64,000 bases of DNA, taken from NCBI RefSeq assembly GCF_004342915.1, contig NZ_SLWL01000015.1, positions 1 to 64,000 of the forward strand. Direction: 5' to 3'. The DNA is from Camelimonas lactis (GTDB taxonomy: Bacteria > Pseudomonadota > Alphaproteobacteria > Rhizobiales > Beijerinckiaceae). Within the stretch, counting starts at the first letter, position 1. Each line of letters begins with the position of its first letter. The notes under the pieces were generated by a model. That model did no database searches, had not been told where the DNA came from, and saw nothing but the letters and a program-made list of their open reading frames with translations. Positions 36,824 through 45,746 of the stretch are shown one piece after another. The translations under genes were made by a program, and so were the position numbers.

Positions 36824-37645
36824 TCAGGCCTCCTCCGCCTTCGCCTGCGCGTCTTCCTGCGCCTTCAGCTCGGAGGTGCGCGGCATGGCGATGATATTGT
36901 AGCCGCTGTCCACATAATGGATCTCGCCGGTCACGCCCGACGACCAGTCCGACAGCAGGTACAGCGCCGACTTGCCGATCTCCTCGATCGACACCGAGCG
37001 CCGCAGCGGCGCATGCGCCTTCTGATAGTTGAACATCAGCCGGGCGTCATTGACGCCAGCGCCAGCCAGGGTGCGCACCGGCCCGGCGGAAATGGCGTTG
37101 ACGCGCACCGCGTCCGGCCCGAAGTCGGCGGCGAGGTAACGCACGCTCTGCTCAAGCGCCGCCTTGGCCACGCCCATGACGTTATAGTTTGGCATCACCC
37201 GGTCGGCCATGAAGCTCAGGGTCAGCATGGCGCCGCCGTCCGGCATCATCGCCGCCGCCCGTTTGGCGATCTCGGTGAACGAGAAGCAGGAGATCACCAT
37301 GGTGCGCGAGAAATTGGCGCGGGTGGTGTCGGCGTAGCGACCCTTCAGCTCGTTCTTGTCGGAGAAGGCGATGGCGTGGACGAGAAAATCGATCTTGCCC
37401 CACTTTTCCCGCAGGGCGGCGAACACGGCGTCAACGCTGTCGATGTCCTCGACGTCGCAGGGCAGCAGCACGTCCGCGCCGAGGGACGCCACCAGCGGGG
37501 CGACCCGTTTGCGCAGGGAATCGCCCTGATAGGTGAAGGCCAGTTCGGCCCCTTCGGCGGCCAGGGCCTGGGCGATGCCCCAGGCGATCGAATGGTTGTT
37601 GGCAACGCCCATGATGAGGCCGCGCTTGCCCGCCATCAACGCCAT
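36824..37645 (-). CDS. fabI: Enoyl-[acyl-carrier-protein] reductase (NADH)
   Basis: 273 residues. It reduces trans-2-enoyl-ACP in the last step of each elongation cycle. The FabI cofactor loop GVANNHSIAWGIA (13-25), catalytic Y154 and K161 in PNYNVMGVAK are present. The segment before the catalytic tyrosine (LTLSFMADRVMPNY) is one residue shorter than in E. coli FabI and has F145 where E. coli has Tyr146. ATG 37645 follows GGAGAGG; a longer frame exists but lacks a ribosome site. A charged C-terminal tail (LKAQEDAQAKAEEA) is typical of rhizobial FabI. Confidence 0.94.
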   Translation of the reverse strand: MALMAGKRGLIMGVANNHSIAWGIAQALAAEGAELAFTYQGDSLRKRVAPLVASLGADVLLPCDVEDIDSVDAVFAALREKWGKIDFLVHAIAFSDKNELKGRYADTTRANFSRTMVISCFSFTEIAKRAAAMMPDGGAMLTLSFMADRVMPNYNVMGVAKAALEQSVRYLAADFGPDAVRVNAISAGPVRTLAGAGVNDARLMFNYQKAHAPLRRSVSIEEIGKSALYLLSDWSSGVTGEIHYVDSGYNIIAMPRTSELKAQEDAQAKAEEA

Positions 37646-37893
37646 GTGTGGTCCTCTCCATGCGGCCGCCGCCGGCGACGCGCCAGTTTGCAACGGGTCC
37701 GGTCAGGAAGCTGCCTGAACTGCGGAGGCCGCGCCAGTTTCAAATCCATATGGCGCGCGCGCCGGGCATTTCCGGCGCGAAGGCGAGGGTCGCCGTTCAG
37801 GCCGGACATGCATCAAACCAGCCTGGACAAGCGATTCCGCCAGTTCGCGTGAACGGAACGCCCCGGCGCGGTTGCCCGCGCCGCCCCTGCGGA

Positions 37894-39117
37894 TCAGGAA
37901 TCGATGTGCTTCAGCACCAGCGTCGCGTTGGTGCCGCCGAAGCCGAACGAATTGGTCAAAACCGTTTCCAGCTGCGCGTTGTCGATGCGCTTGCGCACGA
38001 TCGGCATGTCGGCGAACGCCGGGTCAAGCTCTTCGATGTGGGCGCTTTCGCAGATGAAATTGTTCTGCATCATCAACAGTGAATAGATCGTCTCCTGCAC
38101 GCCGGTGGCGCCGAGGGAGTGGCCGGTCAGCGACTTGGTCGCCGAGATCGGCGGGCATTTGTCGCCGGAGCCGAAAACCTCGCGAAGCGCCTCGATTTCC
38201 TTGTCGTCGCCCACAGGCGTCGAAGTGGCGTGCGGATTGATGTAGGAGATCGGCTGCTTCACCGTCGCCAGCGCCTGGCGCATGCAGCGCACGGCGCCCT
38301 CGCCCGAGGGCGCGACCATGTCGTAACCATCCGACGTGGCGCCGTAGCCGATGACCTCGCCATAGATTTTGGCGCCCCGCGCCTTCGCGTGCTCGAGCTC
38401 TTCGAGCACCAGAACGCCAGCGCCGCCAGCGATGACGAAACCATCGCGGTTTTTGTCATAGGCGCGCGAGGCGGTGGAGGGACGGTCGTTGTACTTGCTC
38501 GACATGGCGCCCATGGCGTCGAACAGCACCGACAGGCTCCAGTCCAGCTCCTCGCAGCCGCCGGCGAAAACGACGTCCTGCTTGCCCCAGGCAATCTGCT
38601 CATAGGCGGCGCCGGCGCAGTGCACCGACGTGGCGCAGGCCGAGGAAATCGAATAGTTCACGCCGCGAATCTTGAACCATGTGGCCAGGGTGGCCGACGC
38701 GGTTGACGACATGGCCTTCGGCACGGCGAACGGACCGACGCGCTTGGGCCCCTTGCTGCGGGTGATGTCGGCTGATTCGACGATGGTGCGGGCGGATGGT
38801 CCGCCAGACCCCATGATGATGCCGGTGCGCTCGTTGGAGATGTCGCCCGGCTCCAGGCCCGCGTCGGCGATCGCCTGCTCCATGGCCACATGATTCCAGG
38901 CGGCGCCTTCGCCGAGGAAGCGCATGGCGCGGCGGTCGACCACCGTTTCGGGGGCAAGCGTCGGCTTGCCGTAAACCTGGCTGCGGAAACCGAGTTTGGC
39001 GTATTCTTCGGCGAACGAAATGCCGGAGCGGGCCTCCCGGAGCGACTCCGTCACCTCCGCGATATTGTTGCCAATGGATGAGACAATGCCCATCCCGGTA
39101 ACGACGACGCGCCTCAT
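37894..39117 (-). CDS. fabB: Beta-ketoacyl-ACP synthase I
   Basis: 407 residues, a thiolase-fold condensing enzyme that elongates acyl-ACP and, with FabA, feeds unsaturated fatty-acid synthesis. The triad is visible: C161 in SSACATSVH, histidines in [11 protein letters not shown] and [13 protein letters not shown] 39117 follows AAGGAACAG. It lies downstream of fabA with a gap of 271 bp that shows no gene or terminator, so cotranscription with fabA is likely. Confidence 0.95.
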   Translation of the reverse strand: MRRVVVTGMGIVSSIGNNIAEVTESLREARSGISFAEEYAKLGFRSQVYGKPTLAPETVVDRRAMRFLGEGAAWNHVAMEQAIADAGLEPGDISNERTGIIMGSGGPSARTIVESADITRSKGPKRVGPFAVPKAMSSTASATLATWFKIRGVNYSISSACATSVHCAGAAYEQIAWGKQDVVFAGGCEELDWSLSVLFDAMGAMSSKYNDRPSTASRAYDKNRDGFVIAGGAGVLVLEELEHAKARGAKIYGEVIGYGATSDGYDMVAPSGEGAVRCMRQALATVKQPISYINPHATSTPVGDDKEIEALREVFGSGDKCPPISATKSLTGHSLGATGVQETIYSLLMMQNNFICESAHIEELDPAFADMPIVRKRIDNAQLETVLTNSFGFGGTNATLVLKHIDS

Positions 39118-39388
39118 CAGCCGCTGTTCCTTTCTCCGGACCGGCGCGGCGCCGTAGCCCTCAGGCCGCGGCTCCCCACAGATCTGCATCATTTTGCGAA
39201 CGCGCGAACGCGCGCCTGATTTCATTCCGTCGCCGGCGCGAACCCACGCCAGGCGTTATCGGGAGCATATCGTGTTTTTCCGGGAAGGACGCAATGGCCC
39301 ACGGCGCCCGATCCGCAAAAGGGACGCCGGACCATGCCCGGGCCATGCCGCCGCGCCCCGGTCCCTCGCGCCGCGACCTGCCGTCTGG

Positions 39389-39913
39389 TCAGGCGGTGGA
39401 GAGCCCGACGCGCAGGTCCTTCGCCTCGTAGATTTTCTCGCCATCCGCCTTCAGCCAGCCGTCCGCCGTGCCCAGCACCAGCCGGCCGCGCATGACGCGT
39501 TTGAAGTCGATGCCGTATTCGAGCAACTTCACGCCCGGCCGCACCATGCCCTTGAATTTCACCTCGCCCGTGGAGAGCGCCATGCCCCGGCCCGGTTCGC
39601 CGAGCCAGCCAAGGAAGAAACCGGTGATCTGCCACATGCCGTCGAGGCCGAGGCAGCCGGGCATGATCGGATTGCCCTGGAAGTGACAGGGGAAATACCA
39701 GTCGTCAGGGCTGACGTCGTATTCAGCCCGGACATAGCCCTTGTCGAAATCGCCCCCCGTTTCCGAGATGTCGGTGATGCGATGCACCATCAGCATGGGC
39801 GGCAGGGGCAACTGGGCGTTGCCCGGCCCGAACAGTTCGCCGCGCCCGCAGGCGAGGAGTTCTTCATAGGTAAAGCTGGATTGACGCGTGGCGCTGTGAG
39901 CAGTGTCGGTCAT
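39389..39913 (-). CDS. fabA: 3-hydroxydecanoyl-ACP dehydratase/isomerase
   Basis: 174 residues, single hotdog domain. It dehydrates 3-hydroxydecanoyl-ACP and isomerises trans-2 to cis-3 decenoyl-ACP, the branch point for unsaturated fatty acids. Catalytic H77 in PCHFQG and D91 in CLGLDGMW have the same 14-residue spacing as E. coli H70 and D84. It is divergent from irr across 380 bp that contain a heptamer repeat array. Confidence 0.95.
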   Translation of the reverse strand: MTDTAHSATRQSSFTYEELLACGRGELFGPGNAQLPLPPMLMVHRITDISETGGDFDKGYVRAEYDVSPDDWYFPCHFQGNPIMPGCLGLDGMWQITGFFLGWLGEPGRGMALSTGEVKFKGMVRPGVKLLEYGIDFKRVMRGRLVLGTADGWLKADGEKIYEAKDLRVGLSTA

Positions 39914-40136
39914 CGTCCTGACAAATCGCGGGTGGATCCTGGATCAGGATCACATCGTGGGTGCGCGGCGAATGCGCAAGAGAAGGACCGGAGCCGGACG
40001 CTGGGCCGTCGCCTGTCTTCACGGGCGCTTGTAACATGATTGCCACCCCGGCCGAAAGCCGGACATTGACAGCGCCGGCGCATTGTCGACGGACGCCGGC
40101 CAGGCGCCGCCAGCGCGATGCCCCGTGCAGCCGCCG

Positions 40137-40185
40137 GCGACTGGCGACGGGCGACGGGCGACGGGCGACGGGCGACGGGCGACGG
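40137..40185. repeat. Heptanucleotide tandem repeat GCGACGG, six perfect copies plus one
   Basis: Perfect copies at 40144-40150, 40151-40157, 40158-40164, 40165-40171, 40172-40178 and 40179-40185, preceded by a degenerate copy GCGACTG (40137-40143). It sits between divergent fabA and irr, about 50 bp upstream of the irr -35. Arrays of this kind are prone to slippage, which would change promoter spacing. Confidence 0.92.
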
Positions 40186-40235
40186 CCGGGAGGTTGCCTT
40201 GTGGTCGCAGGCAAGCCATTGAAAGAGCGCACGGG

Positions 40236-40264
40236 TTGCAGCCATGGCGCGCGTTGCCTATGAT
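40236..40264 (+). promoter_or_regulatory. Candidate irr promoter
   Basis: TTGCAG (40236-40241), 17-bp spacer, TATGAT (40259-40264), giving a start near 40271 and a very short leader before the irr ATG at 40294. Confidence 0.55.
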
Positions 40265-40293
40265 AATAACGCAAATTACGGGATATGGCTTTG

Positions 40294-40773
40294 ATGACTG
40301 ACGGCGACGCCCTGCGCGGCGTGGATACTGTTGCTGGCGAGACGGACGGCCTGAAGGGCTGCCCGGTGCATGCCCTGCGCGCGGAATTGCGCCGCGCCGG
40401 CCTGCGCCCCACCCGCCAGCGTGTTTCGCTGGGTTGGCTTCTGTTCGCCAGGGGCGACCGCCACGTGACGGCTGAAATGCTGTATGAGGAAGCCAGCAAG
40501 GCCCGTGTTCCGGTTTCCCTGGCCACAGTCTACAACACGCTGCACCAGTTCACCGAGGTCGGCCTGTTGCGCGAAGTGGCCGTTGATGGCTCGCGCACCT
40601 ATTTCGACACCAATGTCGGCGACCACCACCATTTCTTCGTCGAGGGCGAGGAGCGGCTGCTGGACATCCCCGGCTCGTCAATCAACATTTCCAATTTGCC
40701 GGAAGCGCCGGAAGGCATGGAAATCGCCCGCGTTGACGTGGTGGTGCGCCTGCGGCCCAAGCGGGCTTCCTGA
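40294..40773 (+). CDS. irr: Iron response regulator Irr, Fur family
   Basis: 159 residues. It is a Fur-fold DNA-binding protein of the Irr branch: the heme-regulatory motif GCPVH (C23) is in the N terminus, the winged helix follows (RPTRQRVSLGWLLF, then LATVYNTLHQF), and the histidine cluster DHHHFF (111-113) is the second heme site. In rhizobia Irr represses heme synthesis and activates uptake under low iron and is degraded when heme binds. The CxxC zinc motifs of ordinary Fur are absent. ATG 40294 is preferred over ATG 40285. It is monocistronic, ended by a strong terminator. Confidence 0.93.
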   Translation: MTDGDALRGVDTVAGETDGLKGCPVHALRAELRRAGLRPTRQRVSLGWLLFARGDRHVTAEMLYEEASKARVPVSLATVYNTLHQFTEVGLLREVAVDGSRTYFDTNVGDHHHFFVEGEERLLDIPGSSINISNLPEAPEGMEIARVDVVVRLRPKRAS

Positions 40774-40838
40774 GCGCCCTTTCCGTCGTGGCCTGACCGT
40801 CAGGCCCCCCGGCGCCTCTCCATATCCCGGATATAAAA

Positions 40839-40866
40839 AGACCGCCTTTTCCGGCGGTCTTTTTTT
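40839..40866. terminator. Strong bidirectional terminator of irr and the SH3 protein gene
   Basis: Stem AGACCGCC (40839-40846), loop TTTTCC, stem GGCGGTCT (40853-40860), T-run to 40866 on the plus strand and A-run before the stem (T-run on the minus strand). It lies between convergent irr and the SH3 gene. Confidence 0.9.
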
Positions 40867-40984
40867 GACTGCGCGCGACCTGCGACCCGTTGCGGCCGCG
40901 CCGCGCAACGCGGCTGCATGGACAGGCGCGGCGCAAACCTGCACGAGCCGGCGCTTTCGCGGCCAGCCCTGAAACCGGCGAATG

Positions 40985-41530
40985 TCAGTCGACGACCTCG
41001 CCCGGATAGACGCCCCACAGCTTGTCCTGCCGCACGAACCCCTCGCGCCGCGCCACCTCCACGCGGCACCACGTTTTGTCGCACTTCCTGACCTGGACGA
41101 TGACGTTCGGCTCCAGCTTCGCCGCCAGGGGCGCTGTTTCCGACGCCTCGCGATACATCGGCACGAACGCCTTTTCCCACGGGGCCGCCAGCGCCGTGCG
41201 CTTGCCCGACAACAGCGAATGCAGCACCCAGCCTTCCACGCCCTCCGAATCGCGCACGCGCCGCCAGGTTTCGAACTCGGCGGTGATTTCCACTGGCAGT
41301 CCGACGCGGTGATACACCCAGGTGGTGGCGTGGTCCTTGTTGGGCCCCTGGCGCAGGTTGACGCGGTCGGACTTCAGGCTGACGTAACGCGGCAGCGGCA
41401 ACCCGGTGACTGACCCCTTCGGCCCATCGGCGGCGCCCGCCGGAGCGAAGGACGCCGCGAGCAGCGCCAGAACGCCCGCGACCGGCCCCATCGCCGCCCG
41501 CCTCATCCTGACCCGGCCAACCCCAACCAT
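40985..41530 (-). CDS. Periplasmic SH3-domain protein
   Basis: 181 residues. A signal peptide (basic start, hydrophobic core, cleavage near FAPAGAA) is followed by two bacterial SH3-like repeats: one around VNLRQGPNKDHATTWVY and one ending GFVRQDKLWGVYPGE. Bacterial SH3 domains often bind peptidoglycan stem peptides or mediate contacts in the periplasm; the function here is unknown. CDKTWC may form a disulfide. ATG 41530 has GGGAGA upstream. The enormous open frame in the same register (to 44050) runs antisense through two real genes and is not used. It is divergent from the 2-hydroxyacid dehydrogenase gene, a common pairing in this order. Confidence 0.83.
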   Translation of the reverse strand: MVGVGRVRMRRAAMGPVAGVLALLAASFAPAGAADGPKGSVTGLPLPRYVSLKSDRVNLRQGPNKDHATTWVYHRVGLPVEITAEFETWRRVRDSEGVEGWVLHSLLSGKRTALAAPWEKAFVPMYREASETAPLAAKLEPNVIVQVRKCDKTWCRVEVARREGFVRQDKLWGVYPGEVVD

Positions 41531-41725
41531 ACCCCATCTCCCATCCCGCGCGCCGGCGGCGACGCCGGCGCCAGCGCTCCCACCCTGGCCGGCGCATGGC
41601 CGTCCGACGATTGGATGCGTTGTGTTTCTGGTCTTGTCTGCTACAGAGTCCCGAGACGCAGATCTCTCCCTGTGTCGCCCGAGCCTGCTTAACGCTGCGT
41701 GAAAAGCACCTGCCTGGGACGCGTC

Positions 41726-42721
41726 ATGACAAAAAAGAAGCCACTCGTCGTCGTCACCCGCCGTCTGCCCGACATGGTCGAAACCCGCATGGCGGAACTG
41801 TTCGACGTACGGCTGAACCATGACGACGCGCCCATGCGTCAGGCCGATCTGATCGAGGCGGTGAAGACGGCGGACGTGCTCGTCCCCACCATCACCGACA
41901 TGATCGATTCCGCCGTGCTCGCCCAGGCCGGCCCGCAATTGCGGCTCATCGCCAACTTCGGCGCCGGCGTCGACCACATCGACGTGCAGCAGGCGCTGGC
42001 CCGCGGCGTCACCGTCACCAATACCCCTGGCGTCCTGACGGAAGACACCGCCGACATGACCATGGCGCTGATCCTCTCCGTGGCCCGCCGCATCGCCGAA
42101 GGCGCGCGGGTGGTGCCGGACGACGAATGGACCGGCTGGTCGCCCACCTGGATGCTGGGGCGGCGCATCACCGGCAAGCGCCTCGGCATCGTTGGCATGG
42201 GCCGCATCGGCCAGGCCCTGGCCCGCCGCGCCCGCGCCTTCGGCCTGTCGATCCATTATCACAACCGCCGCCGCGTCCCCGCCGCCACCGAGCAGGCGCT
42301 GGAGGCGACGTATTGGGAATCCCTCGACCAGATGCTGGCCCGCATGGACATCATCTCGGTCAACTGCCCGCACACGCCCGCCACCTATCACCTGCTGTCG
42401 GCCCGGCGCCTCAAGCTGCTCAAACCCTCGGCGATCATCGTCAACACGGCGCGCGGCGAGATCATCGACGAAACCGCCATGGCGCGGATGCTGGAGGCCA
42501 ACGAGCTGTCCGGCGCCGGCCTTGATGTGTTCGAGCACGCCCCGGCGGTCAATCCGCGGTTGCTGAAGCTGGCGCGCGCCAACAAGGTGGTGCTGCTGCC
42601 GCATCTGGGCTCCGCCACCATCGAAAGCCGTCACGACATGGGCGAGAAGGTGATCCTGAACATCCAGACCTTCATGGACGGGCACCGGCCGCCGGATCGC
42701 ATCCTGCCGAGCATGCTGTAA
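41726..42721 (+). CDS. D-isomer-specific 2-hydroxyacid dehydrogenase (glyoxylate reductase type)
   Basis: 331 residues. The NAD(P) loop is GMGRIG (157-162); catalytic Arg is in NTARGEIIDE, Glu in DVFEHAP and His in LPHLGSAT. The N-terminal substrate domain matches the GyaR/GhrB group acting on glyoxylate or hydroxypyruvate. The residues after strand 2 (HNRRR) suggest NADPH use. ATG 41726 (MTKKKP) is preferred to an earlier ATG at 41699, which lacks a ribosome site. Confidence 0.9.
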   Translation: MTKKKPLVVVTRRLPDMVETRMAELFDVRLNHDDAPMRQADLIEAVKTADVLVPTITDMIDSAVLAQAGPQLRLIANFGAGVDHIDVQQALARGVTVTNTPGVLTEDTADMTMALILSVARRIAEGARVVPDDEWTGWSPTWMLGRRITGKRLGIVGMGRIGQALARRARAFGLSIHYHNRRRVPAATEQALEATYWESLDQMLARMDIISVNCPHTPATYHLLSARRLKLLKPSAIIVNTARGEIIDETAMARMLEANELSGAGLDVFEHAPAVNPRLLKLARANKVVLLPHLGSATIESRHDMGEKVILNIQTFMDGHRPPDRILPSML

Positions 42722-42964
42722 CAGCCCCTGGCATAGGGGACAGGGCGATCCCGGGGGCTTTTGATGCTCCCGGCGTCGGCGCCCGCCGGCCCCGGCAGCG
42801 GGCTGGCGCGCAATCGCCGCTGGCAAACATGACCTCTGGCGCGGCCGGCGAAGCCTCTCGCCAGATCGCCATCCGCCGGCTTCCCGGACAGGCGCCGGGG
42901 ATCGGCCACGGACGCCAGGGCTGACAGGGGCGGCGGCTGACAGGACCGGCTTCGGCAAAACGAC

Positions 42965-43801
42965 ATGGACAGCGCGCTCACCTGGCTCGGGCGGAAGATC
43001 GCCGCCTTTCTCATGCAGGAGCTTCCCGGCTACCGGCCTTCGGCCCCGCCGGACCCGGAAGCCCTTGCCCGCGCCCTGCAGCCAGGCGACGTGTTGCTGG
43101 TCGAGGGGGCGACGCGCATCGCCTCGATCATCAAATATCTCACCCAGTCGAGCTGGTCCCACGCCGCCCTGTATGTCGGGCCGGTTCCGCCGCTGCAGGC
43201 CGGCCATGGCGAGGGCCAGCCGCACGCGGATCACGATCCTCACGTGCTGGTGGAAGCGGACGTGCAGCACGGCGTCACCACCGCGCCCCTGTCGAAATAC
43301 GCCGCCGCCAGCGTCCGCATCTGCCGCCCGGTGGCGCTGACGCCGGACGACCGCGACGCCGTGGTCGCCTACGCCAGATCGCGCATTGGCCAGGCCTATG
43401 ACCTGCGCAATGTCATTGATCTCGGCCGCTATCTGTTGCCGCTGCCGGCGCCGTCGCGGTTCCGGCGGCGCATGATCGCCCTCGGCTCCGGCGAGCCAAC
43501 CCGCGCCATTTGCTCCACGCTGATCGCCCAGGCGTTCGAGCTGGTGCGCTATCCCGTGCTGCCGCGCCTTGAGATCGCCGCGCGCCGGAACATGACGCGC
43601 TTCACCCGCGCGGAAATCCTGCACATCCGCCATCACAGCCTGTATGCGCCGCGGGATTTCGACATCTCGCCTTATTTCGCCATCGTCAAACCGACCATCG
43701 AAACCGGCTTTGACTACAAGCAGCTGGTCTGGAGCACCGACCTGCCGCTGGAGGCCGCGCCGGAAACCGCCGACGGCGCCAGCGCCGGCCTGCTGGCCTG
43801 A
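42965..43801 (+). CDS. YiiX/YebB-like permuted papain-fold hydrolase (C92 family)
   Basis: 278 residues. The conserved pattern is that of the circularly permuted NlpC/P60-related enzymes: PGDVLLVEG, then SWSHAALYVG (H66), and AICSTLIAQAF (C183, probable nucleophile). Proteins of this clan are amidases or peptidases on cell-wall peptides or lipid-linked substrates. No signal peptide is evident. The ribosome binding site is weak. It lies 243 bp after the dehydrogenase gene. Confidence 0.8.
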   Translation: MDSALTWLGRKIAAFLMQELPGYRPSAPPDPEALARALQPGDVLLVEGATRIASIIKYLTQSSWSHAALYVGPVPPLQAGHGEGQPHADHDPHVLVEADVQHGVTTAPLSKYAAASVRICRPVALTPDDRDAVVAYARSRIGQAYDLRNVIDLGRYLLPLPAPSRFRRRMIALGSGEPTRAICSTLIAQAFELVRYPVLPRLEIAARRNMTRFTRAEILHIRHHSLYAPRDFDISPYFAIVKPTIETGFDYKQLVWSTDLPLEAAPETADGASAGLLA

Positions 43802-44085
43802 GAGCGCCCCCGGCTCGCGCAATCCGCGCCGGGTCTGGAACTGACGCCTTCGCGCCGCCATATCCACGCCGCGCCCAGCCCGCATTGCGTCGTGAAAACC
43901 GTGCGCAACCGCGCCGGCCCCGCGCGGTTGTGGATGGCCATGGAGCGCGCCGGTTTGCTGGCGCATGGCCACGCCGGTTAAACAGGCGGTTACGCCTGCC
44001 CGGTACCCTTGTATGGCGTCGCCATCTCCAGATACGCGTAACGAGAGCAACCTCCTTGATCAGCAGCCTGCGACATACCGGTCCC

Positions 44086-44799
44086 GTGCAGATTATCAAC
44101 GCCGCCATTCAGGCGTTGCGGCAAATCGTGTCGCCGCCATTCCGGCGCATGTTGCTGCGCTCCATTGGCCTCACCGTGCTGATTCTCGGACTTGTGTGGT
44201 TTGGCCTCACCCGCCTGCTGAACTACTACCTCGCCTCGCATACGCTGAGCGCCTCGTGGCCGGTTCTCGACACGCTGGCGTTTTTCGTGGCGGGCGCGGG
44301 ATTGATGGTGGGGCTGGCCTTCCTGATCCCGCCGGTTTCGGCGCTGGTCTCCGGCTATTATCTGGATGACGCCGCCGAGCTGGTGGAGAAAACCGACTAT
44401 CCGGAAGACCCGCCCGGCAAGCCGCTGTCCGTTGGCCTGTCGCTCCTCTATGGCTTGCGCTTCGCTGGCCTGTCGCTGGTAATCAACCTGTTCGCGCTGC
44501 TGCTGTTCTTTATCCCGGGCGTCAACATGGCGGCGTTTTTCATCGCCAACGGCTATCTGCTGGGGCGGGAGTATTTCGAGATGGCGGCGGCGCGCTTCCG
44601 CCCGATGGCCGAAGCGGAAGCCATGCGCCTGCGCAACCGCGCCACCGTGTTCGGCGCTGGCCTGGTGGCGGCGCTGGTGGTGGCCGTGCCGGTGCTGAAC
44701 CTGTTGACCCCGCTGTTTGGCATCGCGCTGATGGTGCACGTGCACAAGAGCGTGCAGCGCGCGGAACTGGCGGCGCCACAGGGAACGGCGACCCTGTAG
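44086..44799 (+). CDS. EI24/CysZ-like inner-membrane protein
   Basis: 237 residues from GTG 44086. At least four transmembrane segments can be seen: VLILGLVWFGLTRLL, FFVAGAGLMVGLAFLI, VINLFALLLFFIPGV and AGLVAALVVAVPVLNLL, plus the conserved GYYLDD and ANGYLLGREYFE of the EI24 family. Family members include CysZ (sulfate uptake), but rhizobial versions have no proven substrate. The start was chosen to match the family N terminus (INAAIQALRQIVSPPF); an in-frame TTG at 44056 is possible. A CAGGCG/CGCCTG inverted repeat lies upstream at 43983-43998. Confidence 0.78.
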   Translation: MQIINAAIQALRQIVSPPFRRMLLRSIGLTVLILGLVWFGLTRLLNYYLASHTLSASWPVLDTLAFFVAGAGLMVGLAFLIPPVSALVSGYYLDDAAELVEKTDYPEDPPGKPLSVGLSLLYGLRFAGLSLVINLFALLLFFIPGVNMAAFFIANGYLLGREYFEMAAARFRPMAEAEAMRLRNRATVFGAGLVAALVVAVPVLNLLTPLFGIALMVHVHKSVQRAELAAPQGTATL

Positions 44800-45048
44800 G
44801 GCGGCGTCCCTCCGCGCGCGACCCGGGCCTGGAGCGACAATGGACGGCGACGGCAACGCCCGCACGCCCTGCCCCCCGCGTCGGCCCCGTTTTTCAGAAT
44901 AACTCCAACTTTATGTTCCGGCGCATTTTTTCGGCGCGGCCCGGTATCGGCGGCCCATGAAATGCGATAGACGCCGCCAGAGGCTGTCCCTCTGCCGGCG
45001 ATGGCTTTCCTGCCCGCTGTTTCCACCCCGCACGCCACCGGAACCACG

Positions 45049-45582
45049 ATGTCCACTGCCGCCAACAGCCTCTACAACCGGTTTCTCACCCGTTACGCCA
45101 CGCCGCTGACCACCGGCCTGTTTCTCGTATCGGCCATTTCCGGCGTGGCGCTGTTCTTCCGCTGGACGCCGCGCACCTTCCACGCCATGCACGAATGGCT
45201 GAGCATGCTGCTGCTGGCGCCGTTCATCCTGCACATGGTCCGCAACTGGCGCCCGCTGGTGAATTACGCCCGGCGCAAGACCCTGATCCTGCCGCTCGTC
45301 CTGTCGCTGGCGGTCGCGATCCCCTTCGCCATCTCCGGCCTCAACAGCCCGGGCCGGGCCGGCAACCCGGCCTTCCGCGCCCTGCCGTTGATGACGGAAG
45401 CGCGCCTGGCCGATCTGGCGCCGCTGCTGAAAACCTCGCCCGACCAGTTGCTGGCCACCCTGCGCGAGCGCGGTTACCGGGTTGAGAGCGTGGAGCAAAA
45501 CCTTGAAACCATCGCCGGGGCCGCCGGCAAGAAAGCGCCGCAGGTGCTGATGGAACTGATGCCGCGCCAGCGACGCGCCTGA
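45049..45582 (+). CDS. DUF4405-type small membrane protein
   Basis: 177 residues. Three transmembrane helices lie in the first 110 residues (TTGLFLVSAISGVALFF, EWLSMLLLAPFILHMV, LILPLVLSLAVAIPFAI), with histidines in FHAMHEW and LHMVRNW in the manner of b-type cytochromes. The C-terminal 80 residues are soluble and contain a helix-rich segment (LLKTSPDQLLATLRERGY) predicted periplasmic. DUF4405 proteins are related to cytochrome b561-like anchors, but heme binding is not proven. ATG 45001 is an alternative start. It converges with the NDUFA9-like gene. Confidence 0.75.
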   Translation: MSTAANSLYNRFLTRYATPLTTGLFLVSAISGVALFFRWTPRTFHAMHEWLSMLLLAPFILHMVRNWRPLVNYARRKTLILPLVLSLAVAIPFAISGLNSPGRAGNPAFRALPLMTEARLADLAPLLKTSPDQLLATLRERGYRVESVEQNLETIAGAAGKKAPQVLMELMPRQRRA

Positions 45583-45690
45583 TCCCGCTCCGCCGGACAT
45601 TCACTGCAAGAGCCCGCACTGCAAGCGTCCGCACTGTCCTTCGCCGGATTCGCCAGAAAAGCCAGCCTCAACAGCCGTCGCGCCCAGCAA

Positions 45691-45715
45691 AAAGCCGCCC
45701 GTCCGGGGCGGCTTT
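45691..45715. terminator. Bidirectional terminator
   Basis: Stem AGCCGCCC (45693-45700), 5-nt loop, stem GGGCGGCT (45706-45713), with TTT on the plus side and TTTTTG on the minus side. It lies between convergent DUF4405 and NDUFA9-like genes and is better as terminator of the minus-strand gene. Confidence 0.75.
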
Positions 45716-45746
45716 CCTGTTTGGTCATCGCGCTTGCGGCGATGGC

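Larger units (their letters stand above)
39914..40293. other. Divergent fabA-irr intergenic region
   Basis: 380 bp carrying a 7-bp tandem repeat (40137-40185) and a candidate irr promoter (40236-40264). No gene: the open frames on both strands are made of the repeat itself (Arg-Pro-Ser-Pro-Val-Ala type). No clear iron-control element was recognised. Confidence 0.5.

Noticed and set aside
40141-40190. CRISPR-like repeats
   Set aside because: The units are directly adjacent 7-mers with no spacers; a simple tandem repeat.
41531-44050. Extension of the SH3 protein frame to about 1021 codons
   Set aside because: Runs antisense through the dehydrogenase and C92 genes; the signal peptide and ribosome site place the start at 41530.
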